DNA of 64,000 nucleotides from Actinobacillus suis ATCC 33415 (GCF_000739435.1 NZ_CP009159.1:2192501-2256500); one strand, 5' to 3'; counted from the stretch's first letter, positions 46,171 to 56,685 are shown. Numbers and translations are program-made. The notes: generated by a model from the letters alone, not told the origin.

Positions 46171-47310
46171 ATGGTAGCGATTACCGCAGAAAAACCGAAT
46201 AAACCTAAGAAAAAAAGCTTATTAAGAAAGTTAAATCCATTGCTTTGGTTAACGGTTATTTTTCCAACATTATTTTCAGCCATTTATTTTGGGCTGTTTG
46301 CTTCGGATATTTATGTTTCCGAATCAAGTTTTGTGGTGCGTTCGCCACGTAATCAGTCTTCGCTTTCGGGCGTGGGAGCGTTGTTACAAGGAACAGGTTT
46401 TACTCGTTCGCAAGACGACACGTATTCAGTGCAAGAATATATGCGTTCTCGTACGGCATTAGAACAATTACAAACCGAATTACCGGTTCGTGATTTCTAT
46501 GCAACAAAAGGCGATATTCTGAGCCGTTTTAACGGTTTCGGTTTAAATGATACGCAAGAGGCGTTTTTCCGCTATTTTAAAGATCGTTTAAGCATTGATG
46601 TGGATTCCGTATCAGGGATTGCGACTTTACGTGTACAAGCGTTTGAAGCGAGTGAGGGGCAGCAGTTAAATGAGAAATTGTTAAGACTGGGTGAAGACTT
46701 GATTAACCGTTTAAATGCTCGAGGTCGTAAAGATACGCTCGAGTTTGCTGCTCAAGCGGTGCAAGAAGCGGAAAAAAATGTTAATGAAACTGCGGAAGCG
46801 TTAAGTAAATATCGTATCAAAAATAAAATTTTTGATCTGCCGGCACAATCGGGCGTACAGCTTTCTTTAATTTCGAGTCTGAAAAGTGAACTGATTCGTG
46901 TGGAAACGCAATTGGCGCAGTTGCAGTCAATTACACCAGATAACCCTCAGGTTGATGCACTACTGATGCGCCAAAAAAGTTTACGTAAAGAAATTGATGA
47001 GCAGTCAAAACAGCTTTCGGGTAATACGGGTAGCTCGGTTGCGAATCAATCGGCGGATTATCAGCGTTTAGTGTTAGCTAATGAATTAGCGCAGCAACAA
47101 CTGACCGCAGCAATGGCATCATTACATAACACCCGAGGCGAAGCCGACCGTCAGCAACTTTATTTAGAAGTTATCAGTCAACCAAGTAAACCGGACTGGG
47201 CTTTGGCACCAAGCCGTTTATATAACATTATTGCGACTTTTATTATCGGTTTAATGTTATATGGAATTTTCGGTTTATTAATCACAAGTGTGAGAGAGCA
47301 TAAAAACTAA
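46171..47310 (+). CDS. cpxC: capsule export inner membrane protein CpxC (KpsE/BexC type)
   Basis: 379 residues. A cytoplasmic basic tail is followed by a membrane segment (about 26-45), a long periplasmic coiled-coil region (about 190-340, AAQAVQEAEKNVNETAEAL) and a C-terminal membrane segment (about 348-370). It links the inner membrane ABC transporter to CpxD. It starts behind GAGGAAAGG, and its stop overlaps the cpxB start by one base. Confidence 0.92.
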   Translation: MVAITAEKPNKPKKKSLLRKLNPLLWLTVIFPTLFSAIYFGLFASDIYVSESSFVVRSPRNQSSLSGVGALLQGTGFTRSQDDTYSVQEYMRSRTALEQLQTELPVRDFYATKGDILSRFNGFGLNDTQEAFFRYFKDRLSIDVDSVSGIATLRVQAFEASEGQQLNEKLLRLGEDLINRLNARGRKDTLEFAAQAVQEAEKNVNETAEALSKYRIKNKIFDLPAQSGVQLSLISSLKSELIRVETQLAQLQSITPDNPQVDALLMRQKSLRKEIDEQSKQLSGNTGSSVANQSADYQRLVLANELAQQQLTAAMASLHNTRGEADRQQLYLEVISQPSKPDWALAPSRLYNIIATFIIGLMLYGIFGLLITSVREHKN

Positions 47311-48107
47311 TGCAATATGGTGACCAAACAACGTTTCGACAATCGTTAGCCATTCAGGGGCGTGTGATTTATGCGCTGTTGATGCGGGAGATTATTACCC
47401 GCTATGGGCGTAAGAACTTAGGCTTTTTATGGTTGTTTATTGAGCCGTTGCTATTAACATTTTTGATTGTGTTAATGTGGAAGTTTTTCCGAGCGGATAA
47501 GGTTTCTACGTTAAATATTGTAGCGTTTACGATTACCGGCTATCCGATGGCAATGATGTGGCGAAATGTATCAAATCGAGCAATTGGCTCAATTTCCGCT
47601 AACTTAAGCCTTCTATATCACCGTAACGTACGGGTATTAGATACGATTTTTGCTCGTATGTTATTGGAAGTTGCCGGTGCGACTGTTGCCCAGATTCTTA
47701 TAACGGCGGTTTTAGTTTTTATCGGCTGGATAGATCCGCCGAAAGATGTGTTTTACATGGTGCTGGCTTGGACTTTAATGGCATTTTTTGCCTTTGGGTT
47801 AGGTCTGATTATTTGTTCGTTAGCACAAAAGATTGAGGTGTTTGGCAAAATTTGGAACACGTTAAGTTTTGTATTATTACCGCTGTCCGGTGCATTTTTC
47901 TTCGTACATTCACTACCATCACAAATTCGTGAAATTGCCCAATGGGTGCCGATGATTAGTGGTACGGAAATGTTTCGTCACGGCTATTTTGGCGATTTAG
48001 TCCCAACGTATGAAAATATCGGTTTTTTAGTAGTATGCGATTTGGCAATGCTGTTATTGGGGCTGATTCTCGTGCGAAACTTCAGTAAAGGAATTGAACC
48101 GCAATGA
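47310..48107 (+). CDS. cpxB: capsule ABC transporter permease CpxB (KpsM/BexB type)
   Basis: 265 residues, ABC-2 permease with six membrane segments and the typical start [24 protein letters not shown]. It moves lipid-linked capsule polymer across the inner membrane. It overlaps cpxC by one base and cpxA by four, so the three are translationally coupled. Confidence 0.93.
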   Translation: MQYGDQTTFRQSLAIQGRVIYALLMREIITRYGRKNLGFLWLFIEPLLLTFLIVLMWKFFRADKVSTLNIVAFTITGYPMAMMWRNVSNRAIGSISANLSLLYHRNVRVLDTIFARMLLEVAGATVAQILITAVLVFIGWIDPPKDVFYMVLAWTLMAFFAFGLGLIICSLAQKIEVFGKIWNTLSFVLLPLSGAFFFVHSLPSQIREIAQWVPMISGTEMFRHGYFGDLVPTYENIGFLVVCDLAMLLLGLILVRNFSKGIEPQ

Positions 48108-48754
48108 TCAGTGTAAAAGATGTGAGCAAGCGCTATCATACTAATAGCGGTTGGAAAACCGTGTTACAGAATATCAATTTTGACCTGCATAAAGGCGAAA
48201 AAATCGGTATTCTGGGGCGTAACGGTGCAGGTAAGTCAACCTTAATTCGCTTAATGAGCGGTGTTGAGCCACCAACAACCGGTACGATTGAACGCCATAT
48301 GTCGATTTCTTGGCCGCTTGCGTTTAGTGGAGCATTTCAAGGCAGTTTAACCGGTATGGATAACCTGCGTTTTATTTGTCGGATTTATAATGCTGATTTC
48401 GATTATGTGAAAGCATTTACCGAAGAGTTCTCCGAGCTTGGCGATTATTTATATGAGCCGGTTAAGAAATATTCCTCCGGTATGAAAGCCCGACTGGCTT
48501 TTGCTTTGTCGCTTTCGGTGGAGTTTGATTGCTACTTAATTGATGAAGTGATTGCGGTAGGTGACTCTCGTTTTGCGGCAAAATGTAAGCATGAGTTATT
48601 TGAGAAGCGTAAAGACCGTTCGATTATTTTAGTTTCGCATAGCCCGTCTGCAATGAAGGAATATTGCGATAATGCAATGGTGCTTGATAAGGGCATTATG
48701 CATAAATTCGAAAATATGGATGAGGCTTATAAGTTTTATAATGCCACGCAATAG
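48104..48754 (+). CDS. cpxA: capsule ABC transporter ATPase CpxA (KpsT/BexA type)
   Basis: 216 residues with Walker [10 protein letters not shown], signature [13 protein letters not shown], Walker [13 protein letters not shown] and switch histidine in VSHSPSAM. It drives polymer export with CpxB. It is the last gene of the export operon and is followed by repeats B2 and A2 before modF, which is convergent. Confidence 0.94.
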   Translation: MISVKDVSKRYHTNSGWKTVLQNINFDLHKGEKIGILGRNGAGKSTLIRLMSGVEPPTTGTIERHMSISWPLAFSGAFQGSLTGMDNLRFICRIYNADFDYVKAFTEEFSELGDYLYEPVKKYSSGMKARLAFALSLSVEFDCYLIDEVIAVGDSRFAAKCKHELFEKRKDRSIILVSHSPSAMKEYCDNAMVLDKGIMHKFENMDEAYKFYNATQ

Positions 48755-48767
48755 CTCTTAGCTAACC

Positions 48768-48840
48768 CCACGCACGGCGAGCCGTACGTGGTTATGATCA
48801 GCCTACGGCTGAGTGAGCCACGCTGTGGCTTTCAATCTTT
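48768..48840. repeat. repeat family B, copy B2
   Basis: Same hairpins as copy B1 (cacgcacggc..gccgtacgtg, cagcctacggctg, agccacgctgtggct), directly before an A copy. Confidence 0.85.
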
Positions 48841-48879
48841 CCTCGTTGTTATTTTATCTATGGCGAATACCTTTTAAAT

Positions 48880-48955
48880 GATCACCCTCTCCCCTTGTGG
48901 GAGAGGGACAGATTTTTCTTCGTTTAGAAGAAAAAGCAGGGAGAGGGGGGAAATG
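48880..48955. repeat. repeat family A, copy A2
   Basis: ctctccccttgtgggagag hairpin, then tttttcttc/gaagaaaaa and cagggagaggg. Confidence 0.85.
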
Positions 48956-48963
48956 TGAAAAAG

Positions 48964-50421
48964 CTAATTTAAAGCCATCTGTACGTATCGATAACCACCA
49001 TTCTCTTGCGGAACAAATTCAAATAAATGCGTAATGCAATTTGGGGCGTCCGCATCTTGATGCGAAACAAATAGCAACAGGGTTTGACTATTAGTCACAA
49101 GCTGTTCGATAAACTGTTTAACTAATTTGCGGTTTACGCCGTCCAAACCTTGCAGCGGTTCGTCTAAAATCAAAATCGGCGGATGTTTTACCATAGCTCG
49201 AGTAATCAATAATAAACGTTGTTGCCCCCATGAAAGTGAACGGAACGGTTTTTTCGCCAGATTAGCTAAATGCAAGCGTTCTAGCCATTCCATTGCTTTT
49301 AGCTGTAAGGCACTTGGCACTTGTTGGTAAACGCCGATTGAATCAAAAAAGCCGGATAAAATTACGTCTAACGCAGAGCAATTCACCCGATAATCCATAT
49401 GTAATTGGCTGCTCACATAGCCGATATTTTTCTTAATATCCCAAATCGTTTCGCCCGAACCACGCTGACGTCCGAATAAATGTACGTAATTAGCATAGGC
49501 TTGCGGATGGTCACCGGTAATAATCGAAAGCAAGGTCGATTTGCCGGCTCCGTTCGGACCTTTAATCCACCAATGTTGCTTCGGCGCAACCGTCCAAGTT
49601 AAGTCATCAATAATGGTTTTATCGCCGTAACGAATCATCACGTTTTTTAGTTCGAACGGATTGGTATTCGGTGGGAGTTGAATCAGCGGTGCAGCACTGC
49701 CCGGTAACGGTGCATTCACATTCTGTTCTGCAAATTTTAGCTGAGAATAGACCGCTTGTTGCTCAATCGCTTGGCGTTCGCCTTGTAAAATCAGTTGCAG
49801 ATTATCTAACAAAGCAATATGCGTGGCACAGTCCGGGATGTCGTTAAAGCGGTTAGAAATCAGAACCACCGCCATTTGCTTTCCGAGTTGCGCCATAACG
49901 TCTTGCCAATAAGCGACCGAGGCTTGGTCTAACCCTTCGAAAGGCTCATCTAGAATCAATAAATCCGGTTCACTAACCAACATTTGGCAAAATAACACTT
50001 TGCGGCTTTCGCCGGTGGAGAGCTGAATAAACGGGCAATCTAATAACAGCTGAATACGTAATTTAGCCGCATATTCCTCGCATAATTGCGTTTTTTCGCT
50101 ACCGTTTAAGATAATTTGACGGGCAGTCAATCCGAAATCATCCGGTGAAACCATATCGTTGTTACGGTGTTTAAAGATTTGCTCGATGATTTTTTGTTGC
50201 TGCTCGAAGGAAAGTAAAGCGATATGGTGGAAATTGTTTTGATATTCGCCCGAATATAGTGAAAGTGAATTATGTAGTGCTTGGGCGAAGGCGGTTTTGC
50301 CCGAGCCGTTACCGCCGACAATTACCCAAAAATCGTGAGTATTGATTTCCAGTGATTCAATCGACAGTTTATTGTGTTGAGCAAGGGAAAATAAGGCGTT
50401 ATGGATGTTGATGTTTGGCAT
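48964..50421 (-). CDS. modF: ModF-type duplicated ABC ATPase
   Basis: 485 residues, two fused ABC ATPase domains. Domain 1 has Walker A GGNGSGKTA and signature LSTGESRK; domain 2 has Walker A GPNGAGKST and signature LSWGQQRL, each with LDEP Walker B. ModF (photorepair protein) is related to the molybdate importer ATPase but its transport role is unproven. It is convergent to the capsule export operon, a known right flank of the capsule locus in A. pleuropneumoniae. Confidence 0.9.
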   Translation of the reverse strand: MPNINIHNALFSLAQHNKLSIESLEINTHDFWVIVGGNGSGKTAFAQALHNSLSLYSGEYQNNFHHIALLSFEQQQKIIEQIFKHRNNDMVSPDDFGLTARQIILNGSEKTQLCEEYAAKLRIQLLLDCPFIQLSTGESRKVLFCQMLVSEPDLLILDEPFEGLDQASVAYWQDVMAQLGKQMAVVLISNRFNDIPDCATHIALLDNLQLILQGERQAIEQQAVYSQLKFAEQNVNAPLPGSAAPLIQLPPNTNPFELKNVMIRYGDKTIIDDLTWTVAPKQHWWIKGPNGAGKSTLLSIITGDHPQAYANYVHLFGRQRGSGETIWDIKKNIGYVSSQLHMDYRVNCSALDVILSGFFDSIGVYQQVPSALQLKAMEWLERLHLANLAKKPFRSLSWGQQRLLLITRAMVKHPPILILDEPLQGLDGVNRKLVKQFIEQLVTNSQTLLLFVSHQDADAPNCITHLFEFVPQENGGYRYVQMALN

Positions 50422-50517
50422 ATTGTGTTCCTGTTATGACGGAAAACACAACGCTAATGGAATAATTATGCTAAGTGTGTGCGTTATGTTTTCCGGTATC
50501 AGAGAGTTTTTATATTT

Positions 50518-51468
50518 TTAGAGTTGTTTGCCTACTGCAAACCAATCGGCACGTCCGTTAAGGAAGTCTTGCACGGACATTGGTTTTTTACCGGAAGGTT
50601 GTAATTGAGTGATATTTAACACACCGTCTTGCGTTGCAATTTGAATACCATTTTTATCCGCTTGTAATACTGTACCGGCAACCTTAGCTTGATGTGGTAA
50701 CACATTCGCTTGATACACTTTCACGCTTTGTTCTACGCCGTCCACCTCTAACGTGAGGAAACTAATCGGCCATGGGTTAAACGCTCGAATATTGCGTTCC
50801 AGCTGACAAGCGGTCAAATTCCAGTCTAATTTTGCTTCTTCTTTTGAGAGTTTTTCCGCATAGTTGGAAAGCGCTTCATCTTGTTTTTCCGCTTTAAATG
50901 CTTGGCTTTCTAAACCGTTTAACACCTCTAATAACGCCGGCGGTGCAAGTTCGGCTAATTTGGCATATAACGAAGCGGAGGTTTCGTCTGCGGCAATCGG
51001 TGTGGTAACTTTGTGTAACATATCGCCGGTATCTAAGCCGATATCCATTTGCATAATGGTCACGCCGGTTTCCTGATCGCCCGCCCAAATCGAACGTTGA
51101 ATCGGTGCCGCACCACGCCAGCGTGGTAACAGTGAACCATGTACATTTAAACAACCGTATTTCGGCGCATTCAGTACCGCTTCCGGTAAGATTAAACCGT
51201 AGGCTACCACTACCATCACATCGGCATTCAGTGCTTTTAATTCCGCTTGTGCTTCTTCTTTACGTAAGGATTTTGGTTGATATACCGGAATGTTATGTTG
51301 TTCGGCTAATTGTTTTACTGGGCTGGCTTGCAGTTTTTTACCTCTGCCGGCAGGTTTGTCCGGTTGGGTATAAACCGCAATTACATTATGTTCTGAATCT
51401 AATAATGCTTGTAAGTGTTGTGCGGCAAAATCAGGTGTGCCGGCAAAAATAATATTAAGTTTTGACAT
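50518..51468 (-). CDS. fmt: methionyl-tRNA formyltransferase
   Basis: 316 residues. The formyltransferase domain (1-205) carries the folate-binding signature [16 protein letters not shown] and catalytic aspartate in GLDTGDM, followed by the C-terminal tRNA-binding domain. It formylates initiator Met-tRNA in the cytosol. The start [15 protein letters not shown] is canonical. The def gene, often its neighbour, is not here. Confidence 0.96.
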   Translation of the reverse strand: MSKLNIIFAGTPDFAAQHLQALLDSEHNVIAVYTQPDKPAGRGKKLQASPVKQLAEQHNIPVYQPKSLRKEEAQAELKALNADVMVVVAYGLILPEAVLNAPKYGCLNVHGSLLPRWRGAAPIQRSIWAGDQETGVTIMQMDIGLDTGDMLHKVTTPIAADETSASLYAKLAELAPPALLEVLNGLESQAFKAEKQDEALSNYAEKLSKEEAKLDWNLTACQLERNIRAFNPWPISFLTLEVDGVEQSVKVYQANVLPHQAKVAGTVLQADKNGIQIATQDGVLNITQLQPSGKKPMSVQDFLNGRADWFAVGKQL

Positions 51469-51663
51469 AATTTTTCGTTGATAAGTGAATGGATAACGGA
51501 ATTGTAACAGAAGAAATGCAGCAGCTGTGTTTTGTGCGAAATATTTTTAACCACAGAAAACACGGATTGCACAGAAAGATAGTGACAGTCTCCCTGATAG
51601 ATAATTGATTGATATATGAGAAAAATAAAGGTACTTGCCAAATACGAGAAGCATCGCAAAGAA

Positions 51664-51712
51664 GATTTAGAGCCACAGCCTGACTCACTCAGCTGAAAGC
51701 TGATCGTAACAC
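51664..51712. repeat. repeat family B, degenerate inverted copy B3
   Basis: agccacagcctgactcactcagct and gctgatcgtaac segments match the other B copies in reverse orientation, but the outer hairpin is lost. Confidence 0.7.
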
Positions 51713-51756
51713 GAAGAAAAATCTCGTCCTCTCCCACAAGGGGGAGAGGGTGATCA
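51711..51756. repeat. repeat family A, partial copy A3
   Basis: gaagaaaaatctcgtcctctcccacaaggg and gagaggg; only the first hairpin is well preserved. The 313-base gap between fmt and the TAXI gene otherwise holds no gene. Confidence 0.7.
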
Positions 51757-51781
51757 TTTAAACGGTACTCGTCATTGGCAA

Positions 51782-52732
51782 TTATAACCAACCACGCTCT
51801 TTATAATATTTCGCAGCGCCTGAATGAAGTGGGGCGGAGAGGGCGTTTTTGACCATTTCCGTTTCGGATAAATGAGCAAATGCCGGATGTGATTTTTTGA
51901 AGCGATCAAAGTTTTCAAATACCGCTTTTACTACTCGGTAAACTTGTTCCTCACTCACATCGCTTGAAGTCACTAAAGTTGCATAAACCCCGAAAGAATC
52001 GACCGCTTGTTCAACACCTTTATAAACTTTTGCTGGAATCGTCGCTTTCGCGTAATAGCCTTGTTCCGCTACTAATTTGCTCACCACTTCATCAGCCACC
52101 GGAATCAAGCGAATATCACAACTATTCGCGGTTTCTTTGAGTGCAGCATTCGGGTGACCGACATTATAGCTAATCGCATCCACATCTTTTTCGCATAATG
52201 CGTTACCCATTTCAGCCGGTGTGAGTTTTAACGCTTCTTTGAAATTCGCTTCAGTCCAGCCTTTGGTTTTTAGTAATACATTCATCGTTGCTTGTGTACC
52301 GGAACCGTCCACGCCGACATTGACTTTTTTACCTTGTAAATCATCGACCGATTGAATAGCGGAATCGTTGCGTACTACTAAGGTAAACGGCTCGGGATAA
52401 ATTGAGAAAATCGCTCGTAGTTTGTCGTTCTGTTTGCCTTCAAATGAACTGGTGCCGTGATAAGCATGATATTGCCAATCCGACTGCACAATGCCCATTT
52501 CTAACTGACTGTTTGCAATTTTATTCAAATTATCGACCGAAGCATCGCTGGCAAGCGCTTTACAAGCGGTGTGATTTTCACTGCGATTTACAAATTGGCA
52601 AATCGCATTGCCGGCCACGAAATAAAGTCCGGTGTCACTGCCTGTGCCTAATTTAATTTGGGTTTGTTCCGCCTGTGCGAAGCCTGCAAGTAGCATGGTG
52701 GCTAAGAATGAGAGTTTTGGTGGGATTTTCAT
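51782..52732 (-). CDS. TAXI-family TRAP transporter substrate-binding protein
   Basis: 316 residues from the ATG at 52732; the frame is open further upstream, but MKIPPKLSFLATMLLAGFAQA is a typical signal peptide cleaved after AQA. The TAXI-type solute-binding protein follows (IKLGTGSDTGLYFVAGNAIC; GKKVNVGVDGSGTQATMNVLL). It binds a solute in the periplasm for a TRAP permease. No TRAP permease gene is within this window, so the partner must be elsewhere or lost. Substrate unknown. Confidence 0.85.
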   Translation of the reverse strand: MKIPPKLSFLATMLLAGFAQAEQTQIKLGTGSDTGLYFVAGNAICQFVNRSENHTACKALASDASVDNLNKIANSQLEMGIVQSDWQYHAYHGTSSFEGKQNDKLRAIFSIYPEPFTLVVRNDSAIQSVDDLQGKKVNVGVDGSGTQATMNVLLKTKGWTEANFKEALKLTPAEMGNALCEKDVDAISYNVGHPNAALKETANSCDIRLIPVADEVVSKLVAEQGYYAKATIPAKVYKGVEQAVDSFGVYATLVTSSDVSEEQVYRVVKAVFENFDRFKKSHPAFAHLSETEMVKNALSAPLHSGAAKYYKERGWL

Positions 52733-52893
52733 GGAAATTTCCTCAAAATAGAATGGTGTTTGCCGGTTGAAGATATCCTTTTTTGTACAATATATGCAAC
52801 TTTTTTCTCCATTTTTTAACCGCAAGCGGTCAAAAATCGCCAATTTCTTGCAATTAGGGTATGATCTAATCTTTTATTTGAGCATGATGACAT

Positions 52894-53502
52894 ATGGAAT
52901 ACTTTATCCCTCAACAGCCGGTAATTTTTGAGGAAGAAATCAAAAAGAGTCGATTTATCACATACTTACGTCATACGGAAGGTATGGAACAGGCGAAAGC
53001 GTTTTGGGCGGAAATGAAAATGCTTCATCCTCAAGCACGCCATTGGTGCTGGGCCACGGTGGCGGGAATGCCGAATGATTCGCAACAATACGGTTTTTCG
53101 GATGACGGTGAGCCTTCCGGTACTGCCGGTAAACCGATGCTAAATTATTTATTAGGTTCAGGGCTGGGTGAAATTACCGCAGTTGTGGTGCGCTATTACG
53201 GCGGTATTCAATTAGGTACCGGTGGTTTGGTTAAAGCATACGGTGGCGGCGTGCAACAGGCGTTATTGCAAGTGGAAAAACAGCGCAAAGTATTGCGCCA
53301 AAATTACCGCTTGGTATGCGAATACGATCAATTCAACACCGTGCAACATTTGCTGAATAGCTACGATATTGAGTTGCTTGAGCAGCATTTTACCGAGGTA
53401 ATTGAGTTGAATTTGGCGATTAATCCGGCAGATATTGCGCCGCTAAGTGAACAATTGACGCAACGTTTCTCCGGTAAGTTGCAGCTTAACAAACTGGATT
53501 AA
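52894..53502 (+). CDS. yigZ: YigZ/IMPACT-family protein
   Basis: 202 residues. The N-terminal UPF0029/IMPACT domain has SRFITYLRHTEGMEQA, HWCWA and SDDGEPSGTAGKPML, and YYGGIQLGTGGLVKAYG is diagnostic. A C-terminal ferredoxin-like domain follows. The function is unclear; the family is linked to translation stress. The order yigZ-trkH-hemG is the same as in E. coli. Confidence 0.93.
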   Translation: MEYFIPQQPVIFEEEIKKSRFITYLRHTEGMEQAKAFWAEMKMLHPQARHWCWATVAGMPNDSQQYGFSDDGEPSGTAGKPMLNYLLGSGLGEITAVVVRYYGGIQLGTGGLVKAYGGGVQQALLQVEKQRKVLRQNYRLVCEYDQFNTVQHLLNSYDIELLEQHFTEVIELNLAINPADIAPLSEQLTQRFSGKLQLNKLD

Positions 53503-53573
53503 TTTATGTATGGGCGCTTTTTTGCTAAAATCCCGCCTTATTTAACCGCTTATAGAAACACTTTGAGGGCTTT

Positions 53574-55052
53574 GTGCAGTTTTTAACTATTATCCGCATT
53601 GTCGGAATTTTGGTAATGAGCTTTTCGGTTACGATGCTTTTACCGGCGTTTGTCGCACTGATTTATGGTGATGGTGGCGGTCGAGAATTTTTACAATCGT
53701 TCCTACTCACATTTTCGGTTGGCGCACTTTTATGGTGGTTTTGCCGAGATCGAAAAGAAGAACTCCGCTCACGGGAAGGTTTTTTAATCGTGGTCTTGTT
53801 CTGGGTGGTACTGGGCTCATTAGGGGCAGTACCTTTTATTATTTTAGAGCACCCGAATTTAAATATTAGTGAATCGATTTTCGAATCGTTTTCGGGACTT
53901 ACCACCACCGGCGCAACGGTGATCACCGGTTTGGACAGCTTGCCGAAAGCGATTTTGTTCTATCGCCAATTCCTGCAATGGTTGGGCGGTATGGGGATCA
54001 TCGTATTAGCGATTGCGATTATTCCGTTGATTGGTTTGGGTAAATTATATCGCGCCGAAATGCCGGGGCCGTTAAAAGACCAAAAAATGCGCCCTCGGAT
54101 TGCGGAAATTTCCAAGTTACTTTGGCAGATTTATTTCACTTTAACCATCTTATGTACCCTTGCATTTAAAATGGCGGGGATGACATGGTTTGATGCGATT
54201 TGCCATAGTTTTGCTACGATTTCCATCGGTGGTTTTTCAACGCATGATGCAAGTATGGGCTACTTTAACAGTGGTGCAATTAATCTGATCACTGTGGTGT
54301 TTTTATTGATTTCGTCTTGTAACTTCGGGTTACATTTTGCCTTAATCGATCGCCTTAAAGATAAAAATAGTAAACGTTCCGGTAATCTGTTTAAGCGCTT
54401 ATATTGGAAGGATTATGAGTTCCGTTCGTTTACCTTTATTCAGCTTGGCTTATTTCTAGTTTGTTTGGCAATTTTGAGCGGTTATAACTATTTTGAAGAT
54501 TCGCAGATGACTTTCCAGCAAGCACTGTTCCAATCGGTCTCGATTTCAACCACAGCCGGTTTTACCACCAATGATTTCAGCCAATGGCCGTCATTTTTAC
54601 CGATCTTATTGGTGATGGCGTCATTTATCGGTGGTTGTGCCGGCTCAACCGGTGGCGGCTTGAAAGTGATTCGTGTGATGTTACTGTATTTGCAAGCTAA
54701 TCGAGAAATTCACCGTTTCGTACACCCAAATTCGGTTAAACCGATCAAGTTAGGTACGCATATTTTTTCAGATCGTATTGAGGAAGGGATTTGGGCGTTT
54801 TTCTCTGCTTATGTGTTTGTGTTTATTATGTGTTGGCTTGGCAGTATCGCCTTTGGTATGGAAACTTTTGATGCATTTAATGCGGTGATCGCCTCATTAA
54901 ATAATTTGGGACCGGCACTAGGCAGCGTAAGCAGTAACTTTACCCAAGTACCGGACGGCGCTAAATGGGTGCTGACGATTGCGATGGTTTGCGGGCGTTT
55001 AGAAGTATTTACCTTATTAGTAATTCTAAGTCCGGTGTTTTGGAAAGATTAA
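53574..55052 (+). CDS. trkH: Trk potassium uptake protein TrkH
   Basis: 492 residues, starting with GTG. Four repeated M1-P-M2 pore units with selectivity glycines (TTTGAT, SIGGFS, TTAGFT and NLGPALG-type). It is the inner membrane potassium channel subunit gated by TrkA. It lies 71 bases after yigZ, and hemG follows by 21 bases, so an operon is likely. Confidence 0.95.
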   Translation: MQFLTIIRIVGILVMSFSVTMLLPAFVALIYGDGGGREFLQSFLLTFSVGALLWWFCRDRKEELRSREGFLIVVLFWVVLGSLGAVPFIILEHPNLNISESIFESFSGLTTTGATVITGLDSLPKAILFYRQFLQWLGGMGIIVLAIAIIPLIGLGKLYRAEMPGPLKDQKMRPRIAEISKLLWQIYFTLTILCTLAFKMAGMTWFDAICHSFATISIGGFSTHDASMGYFNSGAINLITVVFLLISSCNFGLHFALIDRLKDKNSKRSGNLFKRLYWKDYEFRSFTFIQLGLFLVCLAILSGYNYFEDSQMTFQQALFQSVSISTTAGFTTNDFSQWPSFLPILLVMASFIGGCAGSTGGGLKVIRVMLLYLQANREIHRFVHPNSVKPIKLGTHIFSDRIEEGIWAFFSAYVFVFIMCWLGSIAFGMETFDAFNAVIASLNNLGPALGSVSSNFTQVPDGAKWVLTIAMVCGRLEVFTLLVILSPVFWKD

Positions 55053-55073
55053 TCATAAAAACGGAATGAATAA

Positions 55074-55601
55074 ATGAAAACCCTAATTCTCTATTTTACG
55101 ACGGACGGGCAGACAGAGCGCATTGCGCAGGCGATTGCTGCTGAAATTGAGCATGAAGTGGAATTGGTTTCACTTAAGCAACAAGCGGTCGATTTTACCG
55201 AAAAACTTGCAAGTGCCGATCAAATTGTAATTGGTGCTTCGATTCGATACGGACATTTTGATCAAACGGTGTATAAGTTTATTGAGCGGTATCATCCACT
55301 GCTTAACCAAAAGCCTTCTGCATTTTTCAGCGTGAATCTGACTGCGCGTAAAGAGAATCGAAAGACACCGGAGACCAACGTTTATACTCGTAAGTTTCTC
55401 GCTAGAATTAAATGGAAGCCGACAAAAGTGGAAGTGATTGCCGGTGCGTTGTTATATCCTCGCTATACGTTATTTGATCGCCTTTGTATTCAGTTAATTA
55501 TGAAATTAACTAAAGGCGAAACGGACGCAAGTCGAGAATATGAATATACAAATTGGCAACAAGTTGCGCAATTTGGACAAATGTTAAACAAACTCAGATG
55601 A
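55074..55601 (+). CDS. hemG: menaquinone-dependent protoporphyrinogen oxidase HemG
   Basis: 175 residues, a flavodoxin-like FMN protein (LYFTTDGQTERIA phosphate loop; SIRYGHFD; a long insert NLTARKENRKTPETN typical of HemG). It oxidises protoporphyrinogen IX in heme synthesis at the inner membrane. It is adjacent to trkH, as in E. coli. An uptake signal core lies within the gene (about 55180). Confidence 0.94.
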   Translation: MKTLILYFTTDGQTERIAQAIAAEIEHEVELVSLKQQAVDFTEKLASADQIVIGASIRYGHFDQTVYKFIERYHPLLNQKPSAFFSVNLTARKENRKTPETNVYTRKFLARIKWKPTKVEVIAGALLYPRYTLFDRLCIQLIMKLTKGETDASREYEYTNWQQVAQFGQMLNKLR

Positions 55602-55622
55602 GTGTAAATTTAGTTAAATATG

Positions 55623-55652
55623 TTAATCGGATTTTAACGTTTGCTTTATAAT
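55623..55652 (+). promoter_or_regulatory. mscL promoter
   Basis: TTAATC, 18-base spacer, TATAAT, followed by a 5' hairpin cccgccatt/aatggtggg before the mscL start. Confidence 0.55.
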
Positions 55653-55708
55653 CGCCCGCCATTGCCTAATGGTGGGCATAGAGTGTTTTATTTTCAAAGG
55701 AAAAGCAA

Positions 55709-56098
55709 ATGAGTATCTTAAAAGAGTTTCGTGAATTCGCCGTTAAAGGTAACGTAGTTGATATGGCTGTCGGTGTGATCATCGGTGGTGCATTCGGTAA
55801 AATCGTATCTTCATTAGTAAGCGATGTAGTAATGCCACCTATCGGTTGGTTAATTGGCGGCGTAGATTTTAAAGATCTTGCGGTTGAAATCGCACCAGCA
55901 AAAGAAGGTGCTGAAGCGGTAATGTTAAAATACGGCGCATTCATCCAAAACGTATTTGATTTCTTAATTATTGCAATCGCAGTATTCGGTATGGTTAAAG
56001 TGATCAACAAACTTAAAAAACCAGCAGAAGCTGCACCGGCTGAACCATCAGCAGAAGAAAAATTATTAACAGAAATCCGTGATTTATTGAAAAAATAA
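55709..56098 (+). CDS. mscL: large-conductance mechanosensitive channel MscL
   Basis: 129 residues with two membrane helices (about 14-45 and 70-95). The pore helix is [24 protein letters not shown] and the C-terminal cytoplasmic helix is charged. A pentamer releases solutes in osmotic downshock. It stands alone, with its own promoter and a terminator shared with the convergent gene. Confidence 0.97.
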   Translation: MSILKEFREFAVKGNVVDMAVGVIIGGAFGKIVSSLVSDVVMPPIGWLIGGVDFKDLAVEIAPAKEGAEAVMLKYGAFIQNVFDFLIIAIAVFGMVKVINKLKKPAEAAPAEPSAEEKLLTEIRDLLKK

Positions 56099-56143
56099 TT
56101 CGGATAAAAAAGAGGGAGCGTAAGCTCACTTTACCTAAGGAAT

Positions 56144-56177
56144 AAAAAATAGCGAGTAGATTACTCGCTATTTTTTT
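56144..56177. terminator. bidirectional terminator between mscL and the DUF417 gene
   Basis: Stem tagcgagta/tactcgcta with loop gat, flanked by A-run and T-run on both strands. Confidence 0.92.
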
Positions 56178-56181
56178 AGGG

Positions 56182-56598
56182 TTACGGATTGATACGATTT
56201 AACTCGTATTTTAATAACACAATTGCTCCACCGATTAGCAAGAAGTCTTTGAAAATAAAGCTATTAAAGCCGAGTTGGAATAACAAACTAAGCGTCACGA
56301 CACCGGTACCTAATAAACCTAATGCACCGATAATTCCCGCTCTTGGTGAGAAAATTCCTGCAAATAAGCTTAGGTAAGTAATCCCTTCAATTGTCCCTAA
56401 TACATAGCTTGTGCCATAGAAACCAAACCAATCATATAAAAAACTTAACCAGCTATTTGAAATCAACGGCTTGAGTGCCTCCACCTCAAAATCAAACCAT
56501 TTAAATACCCCGAAAGTCGCAAATACAATAAAAAGCGATAAACGTAAGATCAGAATATCAATATCAGATTTTTGAAAACGACGAAGTAAGTTGTGCAT
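56182..56598 (-). CDS. YkgB/RclC-type DUF417 inner membrane protein
   Basis: 138 residues, four membrane segments, with the family features FKWFDFEVEALKPLISNS and YVLGTIEGITY. Related E. coli RclC contributes to resistance to reactive chlorine, but most members are uncharacterised. It stands alone, minus strand. Its role here is unknown. Confidence 0.78.
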   Translation of the reverse strand: MHNLLRRFQKSDIDILILRLSLFIVFATFGVFKWFDFEVEALKPLISNSWLSFLYDWFGFYGTSYVLGTIEGITYLSLFAGIFSPRAGIIGALGLLGTGVVTLSLLFQLGFNSFIFKDFLLIGGAIVLLKYELNRINP

Positions 56599-56685
56599 AA
56601 TGTCTCCTTATAAATAATTATGATACTTATAAGGGACGCAAGAATAGCTAGGCTCTTACACGGAAATTTGCAAGTGCCATTATAG

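Noticed and set aside
51399..51791. Minus-strand frame between fmt and the TAXI gene
   Set aside because: It runs through repeat copies A3 and B3 and has no protein-like composition.
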